Below are positions 56,531 through 64,000 of a stretch of 64,000 bases of DNA, piece after piece. Origin of the DNA: Annona cherimola (lineage: Eukaryota > Streptophyta > Magnoliopsida > Magnoliales > Annonaceae); the NCBI GenBank assembly GCA_030490835.1, contig CM059971.1, forward strand, positions 76,588,224-76,652,223, in the 5' to 3' direction. The first letter of the stretch is position 1, and every line of letters begins with the position of its first letter. Position numbers and translations under genes: made by a program. The notes beneath the pieces are model-generated. The model was not told the DNA's origin, did no database searches, and saw nothing but the letters and a program-made list of their open reading frames with translations.

Positions 56531-57191
56531 GTAAGATTTTTAATGGTTCATTTATCTTTGCTTACAAATTTTTGAAGAATGCTAATATACAGGTTGCATG
56601 GTGATAATTTTTGCATAGGTCCCAGCTTTAAAATGCAAATTTTCTGCGACCTGGGGTGCACTGTGTATCAGTTATATAGTACTAAAAACCGTTATGCTGG
56701 TTGGCTATTGGTATAGCATTTCTTTTTTGGAAGCTTATTTGACAGTTGTGGTGGTCCAATCCCCTTGCTTATGGGACTCGTCATATCACAAGGAAAACAA
56801 TTGCTGACATTAGTAATATCTGTTGGGTTATCCCACATTGGTTGTGAAAGGGGTTGAGTATTTAGTTATAAGTGTGCAAGAAAACTGAACCTCTTAAACT
56901 AGCTTTTAGAGAAGGCCCATATGCACCCGATAACATCAAGGAAAGACTTGAATTGAATGAGAATGTGGGATGAAAAAAGTATGTTGTTTTATGAGAATTG
57001 GGAAAAATTGTATGGAAAATGAGAAAAGCAAGCTGCTATTTTTTGAAAATGAGAAAGTGTTTTTGGGGAATAGGAAACTCCATTACATCCCCATCCCATC
57101 AAAATTTTGAACAGGAAAATTTCGTGGTATCTGCTGTGATCATCTTATTCGAATAATTCTACCACCCTAATCTCTAATTTTCTTTTCACAG

Positions 57192-57335
57192 ATTTTAAAC
57201 CTGATACTGGTGGAGGAGGATTATCTCTGGGAGCTATTCTTGGCATTGTGGCTGCATCATGTGCAATCATTGTGTTGATATTGCTCTTCCTTTGGTTGAA
57301 AGGCTGCTTCAAACAAAAAGGACCTTTAGAAGAAG
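57192..57335 (+). CDS. Receptor kinase exon 19: transmembrane segment
   Basis: The exon reads NFKPDTGGGGLSLGAILGIV, then AASCAIIVLILLFLWLKGCF and KQKGPLEE. A glycine-rich juxtamembrane stretch precedes one hydrophobic helix of about 23 residues and then a positively charged cytoplasmic edge, as expected for a type I receptor kinase. Splice sites are AG at 57190-57191 and GTAAAT at 57336. Phase joins the A left by exon 18 to give Asn. Confidence 0.9.
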
Positions 57336-57952
57336 GTAAATTTATGAACTAACACATGCTTAGAATTATACCATAGAATCATATGACAGTTAAGGTTTGA
57401 TTTATTTCCACAAGAATTGAATGATTATAAGGATAGTCTGAAAATTTAACCTATATCCCAAAGCCCCAAAACTAATGAAAGGCATTTAGCTTAATCTCTT
57501 AAATATTGGGATCTCTAACAACCCAATGCTCTCCTCAAGTTGGGGCAACTGCCCTTTTGTGTCTATGCAAACTTTCAACTAACTTCTTACTTCTTTGTTA
57601 TGCTCCACTACTAGGAGGATACAAATATTACACTATGGCCTATATACGGAAGAGTTATTACCAAATTTTATCAATCAAAAGTCTTTGGTTCAACAATTCA
57701 TTCTCCATTAATGAGCTTCAATTCGTTCTCCATTAATGAGCTTTGAAGGATCAAAATGAAATGTTCCTAAAGGGGCATTGCATCTTTTCCCCCGTGTAAG
57801 TCATAAGGTTTGTTCCTGAGGGGTATATTCTACAAAATTCAAGAGCGTCTGCCATGGAACAGTTCAATAGTCCGGCTGGCTAATAGCATCTTGAATAATG
57901 AAGATTTGCATTAATAAGATTTTGAAATTGCTAATGCTTTACTACTGAGCAG

Positions 57953-59173
57953 AACTCCGAAGCCTAGAGTTGCAGACAGGTTACTTGAGCTTGAGACAGA
58001 TTAAAGCTGCTACAAATAACTTTGATCCTGCAAACAAGCTAGGTGAAGGAGGGTTTGGGGCAGTTTACGAGGTAAATTTATGTGGACACACGTGCATTTC
58101 GTTCATATATTATACCTATATATGTCTTTAACTTCCTGTTTATTTCTTCATGGAGTTCTGATGGTGAAATTCAACTTCAATAACCACAGGGCACATTATC
58201 AGATGGTACTAAAATTGCTGTCAAGCAGCTCTCAGCCAAGTCCAGGCAAGGAAACCGTGAATTCCTAAATGAAATAGGAGTGATATCTGCCTTACAGCAC
58301 CCAAATCTTGTGAAACTTTATGGATGTTGTGTTGAAGGAAACCAGCTGCTTGTAATATATGAGTACATGGAAAATAACTGCCTCGCGAGAGCACTATTTG
58401 GTAAGCACATTCTCTCTATTTCATACTGTAGTTTTCGATGGTAAGAAAACTGTACGAAAACATTGTTCTTAACTTCATTTCTTTTGAATGGTTATTTACA
58501 TCTCAAAGCATAATGGGACTGAATTTTCAATAGGCCGTGAGGAACAAAGACTGAAGCTGGACTGGCCAACTAGGCATAAGATTTGCTTGGAGATAGAAAA
58601 AGGTTTGGCCTATCTCCATGAAGAATCGAGGTGAAGATTGTTCATCGAGATATAAAGGCAACAAATGTTTTGCTTGCTAAGAATCTTAGTGCTAAGATAT
58701 CTGATTTTGGTCTGGCTAGACTCGATGAAGAGGAGAAAACCCACATCAGCACCCGAATAGCTGGAACCATGTAAGACTCCCACTTTTCGCTGGGTGTTTT
58801 TACTGTTCTTTTAGTTTTCTTCAATTTCTCAAACCCAAAACATCAAGATTTGTTCGTTTTTAAAGGAAGTAGCCTTTAACAAACATCGATGATGAATGGA
58901 TTCATCATTATTCTTGCAAATTTCAAGTAGAATCAGCAGTAACACAAACACATGAATATTTTCCTTCCCCATCTCAGCTAATGAAACTGACTGAATATGA
59001 CATTGTTTCATACATTCTTCAGAGGCTATATGGCTCCTGAATATGCTATGAGGGGTTATCTGACAGACAAGGCAGATGTTTACAGCTTTGGAGTCGTTTT
59101 ACTGGAGGTCGTCAGTGGGACGAGCAACACAAGTGACATGCCAAAAGAGGATTTCATTCATCTTCTTGACTGG
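57953..59173 (+). CDS. Receptor kinase exons 20-23: kinase domain to subdomain IX, frameshifted
   Basis: Exons: 57953-58071, 58190-58400, 58534-58770, 59023-59173. Visible motifs are the Gly-rich loop [11 protein letters not shown], the ATP-binding lysine in [18 protein letters not shown] (an RD kinase), the DFG magnesium motif in ISDFGLARL, the activation segment [18 protein letters not shown], and [13 protein letters not shown]. Exon 22 is 237 nt where phase demands 238: after YLHEESR the frame hits TGA because one base (an expected TTG now TG) is missing at 58631-58633, eight residues before the catalytic Asp. Downstream codons are intact in the shifted frame. The next family exon (kinase C-lobe) is absent up to the Copia LTR at 59559. 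Confidence 0.9.
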
Positions 59174-59558
59174 GTAAAAGAAGCACTTGCATATTTATAC
59201 AACTAGTGAAACATTTATCAGTTACATAATTACGCATGAAAATGTAGGTTCAGTAATTAAATTGTGTTGTTGGCATACTTACCTTTGTTTACTCAACCAA
59301 ATATCATGAATTGCTACGAAACTTTTTACCAAATTTAGCTCAGCATGGGGTTTATTAATAACAAATGGACCACATAAAATTTTCTTTGCATGCTTTTGGT
59401 GAATGTTTGCCTAAGCAATTATCATTTGGAAGGAAGTCAGGACCTGTTGAGCAAAACCTAGCCTATGACAAAATCAATACACTTGACCCAGTCTGCCTCA
59501 ACCATAATGGCCAAAATTGAAATTCGAAGTTGATTTGCCTACTGGATGGATTGATTCT

Positions 59559-60291
59559 TGTTGGGGCAAAATATAAAATGAGAGAAAATTAAGGAAAGTG
59601 GGGAAACTGAAAATAGAACCAAGTTTTACTTGAGGCGTGTTACGACGTCACTTTCCTTAAGGCAATTTTGCTACCTTATTTGCTGCTTAGGGTAATTTTG
59701 CAGTTGCCCCCAGGATTCAAAAAGTGAAACCTAAACTAGAATAGGAAGCAGCATCTTTTCTAGGCACACGAACACTTAAAAACACAATTCTTGGTTGAAT
59801 GGAGAGAATTTCAAAACAATATGGTAAACCTGCAAACACTTGATTAAGACAACAGTGTTTTAGTCAAGACAAGCTGTGAGATGTCTGAACGGAGACAACA
59901 CAATATCTAAATGAGGGATGTCTGAAAGAAGACAAGATCACTTGGGTTGGAATGAATTGTTCGTTTGCTCTAACCCATATTTATAGGTTTTCAATAGCCG
60001 TGTTACACAACCATTCAATTAATAGACGCATCCCATTTCATTCGATGCACCTCTTGTCGTTTCAGACATATCGGAATGTTTGAAATTTTCAAACAACCAA
60101 ATCATCCTCTTGATGAATTGTTGTTGTCTTTCATTTGATTTTGCAAATAAAATATCAAAATGCTATTGGTGAAGATTGAACCCAAGACCTTTTAGACAAC
60201 GGCCTAAGACTCTACCAACTCAACTACTTTATTTTGTTGTTTATCTATGATATAATTTAATATATGTTTATACATTTTGAAAATCCCAACA
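59559..60291 (-). repeat. Copia 3' LTR (733 bp)
   Basis: It begins TGTTGGGGC and ends TCCCAACA on the + strand. It includes a CRE-like ACGACGTCAC (about 59640-59650) and a tRNA-like segment at about 60165-60240. It is about 100 bp longer than the partner LTR, which lacks the part around 59970-60120. Divergence by substitutions and indels is moderate, so insertion is not very recent. Confidence 0.9.
60165..60240 (-). repeat. tRNA-like A/B-box segment inside the 3' LTR
   Basis: On the minus strand 'gttgagttggtagagtc' (complement of about 60209-60226) resembles a tRNA D-arm/A box and 'ggtcttgggttcaatctt' (about 60171-60188) a T-arm/B box; about 37 nt separate them, as in a tRNA. The acceptor stem does not pair well, so it is not a functional tRNA gene. 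The same segment is in the other LTR. Confidence 0.6.
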
Positions 60292-60833
60292 CTCCCCCAC
60301 CATTTTCAAAATTTAAATCAACTCCATTCAACCAAGGAAATCTCATACGTAAATAAAGGTGTCGGGTAGACTTCAACCTTTACTTAGTGAAAATATATTA
60401 AGATTCACCGAGGTGTACAGTAGCCAGAGCTTTGAACTATCGACCCCATTTGATAAATTAGACATATCTCACATATAAGATTTCAAAATATATATCAAGA
60501 GTTCTAAAAGGCGACACGTTATGGCCATTTGTCAGTATCCCAGTTTCATGAGCACATCAGAGTAAATCCACACACTCTGCGAACAGAAGCGGTCTCACTT
60601 CCAATGCTCATATAGGTGGATCTATTTAGAGTATCCTGTAACTAAATACTTCAACTAAGTAGTTTTAGATCCATTAAGAGTATAAAATACTCAACCTCAT
60701 AAATACATAATAGGATCCAAGCACTGTCTGAGGGATGCAAAATTATAAATATAACCAGTGTTTACAAATTGCAAAATTAACTTACTTTGCTCGCTGAACT
60801 CTTAGACTTGGGCTACAAGAATAGAGTTGAGTT

Positions 60834-61560
60834 TTAGTTATTGCAACTCCTAGATGTGGATTTCAGTCTCATCCCTCTTGATTTTTTCCAGACCACTTTC
60901 CTAGTAAGGCCTTTTGTAAGCGGGTCTGCCAAGTTTTCACTTGATCTTACAAAATTAATATTAACCACTCTATCTTGGAGCAACTGCCTTATATAATTGT
61001 GTCTCAATTCAATATGTCGTGACTTACCATTATAAGTCTTATTGTATGCTCTAGACAATGTTGATTCGCTATCACAATATAAATAAATGGGAGGTATTGG
61101 CTTAGGCCAAATAGGAATTTCAAGTAATAAATTTCTAAGTCACTCTGCCTCCTTCCTTGTTGCAGTTAAACCAAGAAACTTGGATTCCATGGTCGAATGT
61201 GTGATGCAAGTTTGCTTTTTAGAAGCCCACGAAATAGCAGCTCCTCCGATGGTAAAATTCAATCACTAGTAGATATAGATTCCTTAGTATTAGAAATCCA
61301 ACTTGCATCACTATACCCTTCTAGTACAGTGGGTTCACCATTGAATTGTAATCCATAGTCAATGGTCTTTCTCAAATAGTCAAAATCCTATGAATTGCAT
61401 TCCAATGCATATATCCTGAATTACTAGTGAACCTGCTTAATACGCCTACAGCGAAAGTAATATCTGATCTAGTATAACACATAGCATATATTAAACTTCA
61501 TATTACTCTAGCATATTCAAGCTGATCAACAGATCTACCATCATTTTTACACAACTTGAC
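60834..61560 (-). CDS. Copia RT/RNase H C-terminal part, degenerate
   Basis: Reading minus: [20 protein letters not shown] near 61430-61490, then, after stops, [40 protein letters not shown] and [15 protein letters not shown] (61058-60860). These are the conserved end of Ty1/Copia pol (YTRPDI, K.K.I.. .HF/HN.R, TEDN.ADP.TK). It is interrupted and not functional. Confidence 0.8.
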
Positions 61561-61904
61561 ACTAAAATCAAAAGGAGTTGAGACCATACCGCTGTCAAAA
61601 TAATTAAACTGCTTGAGTATTTTTTCTATATAGTGAGATTGAGAAGAGAAAATACATTACCATCTCTTATAATTTTAACGCCAATAATGACATCGGCCCT
61701 GCCCATATCTTTCATATCGAAGTTAACTGACAGAAAACTTTTAGTTTATACAATAATTTCAATGTCAGTACAAAATATTAGCATTTCATCAATATATAAA
61801 CAAATAATGACACCTCTATTGGCAACAAATTTAATATAAACACATTTATCTGACTGGTTTAATTTAAAACCATTTGCTAACACAATTTAATCAAAATTTT
61901 CATG

Positions 61905-62472
61905 TCATTGCCTAGGTGCTTGTTTCAAATCATATAAAGATTTAATTAATTTACAGACTTTCTTTTCTTGTCCAGGTAATACAAAACCCTTAGGTTGTTC
62001 CATATAAATTTCCTCATCTAAATCTCCATTTAGAAAAGTAGCTTTTACATCCATTTGATGAATTTCAAGATGATAAATTGATGCTAAAGTTATTAATAAC
62101 CTAATGGTTAAAATTCTAGCTACTGGGGCATAGGTATCAAAGAAATCAATACATTCCTTTTGTTTATACTCCTTAGCTACTAATCTAGCATTAAATTTAT
62201 CAATAGATCCATTAACTTTTAATTTTTTTTTTAAATATCCATTTGCAGCGTATAGGTTCAGACCTAGGTGGTAAATCAACCAGTGTCCATGTACCATTTT
62301 CCATTATAGAATCCATTTCATCTATGTTATTTTTCCTTTTGAGAAGCCTACACTCATTTTTCAAATGACCAATTTTCTTACAATAAAGGCAAGGTCCCTT
62401 ATTCTTCTTAGCAATGATCTTTTTCGTATTTAATTTAGATCTCTTAGAATGTTGATTATTGAAATTTGTCAC
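61905..62472 (-). CDS. Gag zinc knuckle fused in frame to Copia reverse transcriptase N-terminus
   Basis: Frame 62472-62212 reads CLYCKKIGHLKNECRLLKRK (CCHC: CX2CX4HX4C) and continues without a stop into EMDSIMENGTWTLVDLPPRS and CKWIFKKKIKS, which is the beginning of the Copia RT domain. In complete elements protease, integrase core and linker (around 700 codons or more) separate these. One frameshift later (62297-61905) RT continues: FNARLVAKEYKQKECIDFFD, MDVKATFLNGDLDEEIYMEQ, KVCKLIKSLYDLKQAPRQ. The deletion therefore made a short gag-RT chimera. Confidence 0.85.
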
Positions 62473-63000
62473 GTAGTTTGGAACTTCAACCGCATTAGCC
62501 TTAGCAAGAACTTGCTCTTCTTTCTTTTCATTTTTTTTTATTTTTCTTCAGTACGTAAATTGAGAACAAGATCATCTAAATTCATGGATCCTTTCATTTG
62601 TTTTAGACTTTTGCGGTGGTTGTTCCAACGAGTTGGTAATTTCTCAATAATTGCACCAACAAGAATAGATTCATCCATCTTACTGCCCTGTGACCCAAGT
62701 TGATTGGCGATATGTTCAATCTTATTAACTTGATCAAGGATTGATTTATCATCAGTCATAGTATAATTGAGGAAATCGCTTACTAGAAACCGTTTGACAC
62801 TTGCATCATCAGTACTGTATTTGTGTAGAAGCAAATTCTAGATTTCTTTGGCCGTATTTGCATCCTGGTACACTTCAAATAGTGAGTAAGATAGCATTTC
62901 AATGATGTGCCCTTTGCAAATATAGTTGTCCATGTCCCACTTTGCTCGTCGGCATTGATCTTGCAATGTTTCATCTTCTTTCTCTTCAGGTCTTAGCATG
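62465..63000 (-). CDS. Copia gag region (UBN2-type), one stop
   Basis: From an ATG near 62998 the minus strand reads MLRPEEKEDETLQDQCRRAK, then GHIIEMLSYSLFEVYQDANT, a stop, LLHKYSTDDASVKRFLVSDF, KSILDQVNKIEHIANQLGSQ, LVGAIIEKLPTRWNNHRKSL and LVLNLRTEEK. The spacing is that of the Ty1/Copia UBN2 gag (KKYSTED..LKKFLVSDFM.Y, SI.DQV..L, LVGAIIDKLP.SW). Gag forms the virus-like particle. One in-frame stop (KEI-stop-NLLL) interrupts it. Confidence 0.82.
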
Positions 63001-63186
63001 GTGAAGACATACACAACTCCAATGTGGGTTAAGAAAAGATGAAGTTGTTGTTTCTATCTCTTGAAGTTTGTACCAATGCAACAGTCCAATTTGGGGACAT
63101 CGGGCTTTGTAGGTAGAATGGATGACTAGGGGGTCATTTATAAATAATAGAAAAGGAACAAAACTAGGTAAAAATTGTCTTAAGAT

Positions 63187-63818
63187 TGTTGGGGTAAAAT
63201 ATAAAAGGAGAGAAAATTAAGGAAAGTGGGGAAAGTGAAAATAGAACCAAGCTTCACTTGAGGCGTGTTACGACGTCACTTTCATTAAGGCAATTTTGCT
63301 ACTCTATTTGCTGCTTAGGGTAATTTTGCAGTCACCCCCAGGATACGAAAAGTGAAACCTAAACTAGAATAGGAAGCAACACCTTTTTCTAGGCACACGA
63401 ACACTTAAAAACATAATTCTTGGTTGAATGAAGAGATTTCAAAACAATATGGTAAACCTGCAAACACTTGATTAAGATAATAATTTCTTAGTCAAAACAA
63501 GCTATGAGATGTCTAAACGGAGACAACACAATGTCTGAATGAGGAATGTTTGAAAAAAGACAAGATCACTTGGGTTGGAATGAATTGTTCATTCCATTCA
63601 ATTAATAGACGCATCCCTTCTTTTTAATTTCATTCGATGATGAATTATTGTTGCCTTTCATTTGATTTTGCAAATAAAATATCAAAATGCTATTGGTAAA
63701 TATCGAACCCAAGACCTTTTAGACAACAGCCTAAGACTCTACCAACTCAACTACTTTATTTTGTTGTTTATCTATGATATAATCTAATATATGTTTATAC
63801 ATTTTGAAAATCCCAACA
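63187..63818 (-). repeat. Copia 5' LTR (632 bp)
   Basis: This is the partner of 59559-60291, with the same ends (TGTTGGGGT...TCCCAACA) and the same order of blocks. An internal deletion removes the stretch between 'ttgttcattcc' and 'attcaattaatagacgc' relative to the other LTR. The tRNA-like segment is retained at about 63690-63770. Confidence 0.9.
63695..63770 (-). repeat. tRNA-like A/B-box segment inside the 5' LTR
   Basis: This corresponds to 60165-60240. The B box here reads GGGTTCGATA on the minus strand, closer to the Pol III consensus than the 3' LTR copy (GGGTTCAATC). Both LTR copies carry it at the same place, so it predates the insertion. Confidence 0.6.
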
Positions 63819-64000
63819 TTCCGAATTCAAAGCCAAATTAAGTCAAATTTTTCTGCTTCTGAAAATTATAGATTCAGAAAAATATCTGAAACTAATAAAT
63901 GATTGTCTCTATTCAGATCACATCATAGATAAGTTCATTCAGCAGAAGAAACTAATCTGCCCTACTTGGTTGCTTGATGCATCTTTTAGGGGAACTCTAG

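Larger units (their letters stand above)
35682..59173 (+). pseudogene. LRR receptor-like kinase, malectin type (LRR-VIII-2), TE-inflated and frame-broken
   Basis: Twenty-three exons (my numbering) splice with consistent phases into about 880 codons. They encode a signal peptide, a cysteine-containing N-terminal cap, leucine-rich repeats mostly of 72 nt per exon split after the second base of a Leu or Met codon, a malectin domain, a transmembrane helix and a kinase domain through subdomain IX. This layout is that of the plant LRR-VIII-2 receptors (the RKF1 / At1g53430 / LIK1 group), plasma-membrane kinases that sense extracellular signals. The C-terminal lobe exons are not seen before the Copia insertion or in the 182 bp after it, so they lie outside the window or are lost. 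Two lesions are visible: TAA at 35769-35771 in exon 1, and exon 22 one base short near 58631. All other exon lengths keep frame, so the damage is recent or reflects sequence error. I call it a probable pseudogene; the family assignment is firm. Confidence 0.88.
59559..63818 (-). mobile_element. Ty1/Copia retrotransposon, internally deleted, with two LTRs
   Basis: Direct repeats 59559-60291 and 63187-63818 are the LTRs (TGTTGGG...CCCAACA). Read on the minus strand the 2.9-kb interior carries gag (UBN2 type), a CCHC zinc knuckle, then directly RT and RNase H; protease and integrase are gone. The polypurine tract GGTGGGGGAG lies next to the downstream LTR (complement of 60292-60301). No canonical tRNA-Met primer site is seen beside the other LTR. 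Flanks are ATTCT and TTCCG, so a clean 5-bp TSD is not visible. The element lies in the last visible intron of the receptor kinase, antisense to it. Confidence 0.9.

Noticed and set aside
60165..60240. A functional tRNA gene
   Set aside because: Only the A and B boxes fit; the acceptor stem does not pair, and the same segment is repeated in the other LTR.

Overview
This is a plant nuclear genome window, probably from a broad-leaved (eudicot) and perhaps woody species. It is very AT-rich and most of it is transposable-element sequence. The one large host gene has small phase-conserved exons with GT...AG introns. Both LTR retrotransposon orders, two LINE clades, several SINEs and many small inverted-repeat DNA elements are present. 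I could not identify the species.

Host genes. From 35682 to 59173 on the + strand lies an LRR receptor-like kinase of the malectin-containing LRR-VIII-2 type, in 23 visible exons with consistent phases. These encode a signal peptide, one leucine-rich repeat per exon, a malectin domain, a transmembrane segment and most of the kinase. Introns are swollen by insertions: intron 1 is 9.2 kb, intron 6 is 6.7 kb and the intron after exon 23 runs out of the window. Two lesions break the frame: a TAA in exon 1 (in place of an expected CAA) and a one-base deletion just before the HRD motif. A second, orphan signal-peptide exon of the same style, ending in the same phase at the same kind of site, lies at 6969-6876 on the minus strand. 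It may be the start of a divergent paralogue running off the left edge. A broken ammonium transporter (AMT1-type) fragment sits at 34391-33931 (minus), directly against a Ty3/Gypsy LTR.

Mobile elements, left to right: a 30-bp triplet repeat and a duplicated segment, one copy of which holds a 237-bp solo LTR (1648-1884); a 9-bp-TSD hairpin foldback element (2472-2837); a 2.65-kb solo LTR (3549-6201) inserted into a small inverted-repeat element; a tRNA-derived SINE with a 16-bp TSD (7282-7580); many copies of a GGGTGTGTTTGG-type MITE, one nested in another (10506-11079); hAT-type elements at 13325-14183, 17507-18697 (carrying a gene 5' end with a transit-peptide-like first exon) and 38347-39373; a 5'-truncated L1 LINE with an intact reading frame (26307-23128, minus); a decayed Ty1/Copia (28240 to about 31230); a Gypsy 5' remnant (32600-33930, minus).

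Inside the kinase gene, intron 1 holds MITEs, a hAT element and an L1 3' tail. Intron 6 holds an RTE-clade LINE interrupted by a second RTE element with a perfect 19-bp target duplication. The last visible intron holds an internally deleted Ty1/Copia element (59559-63818, minus), which has lost protease and integrase and joins the gag zinc knuckle in frame to reverse transcriptase. Both its LTRs contain a tRNA-like (Pol III A/B-box) segment.

No single new operating system of genes is evident. The notable content is the structure: a disrupted receptor kinase in a stack of datable nested insertions, a captured gene start inside a hAT element, a hairpin-capped foldback family, and an unclassified AT-rich dispersed family. 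All homology calls were made by eye from the sequence.
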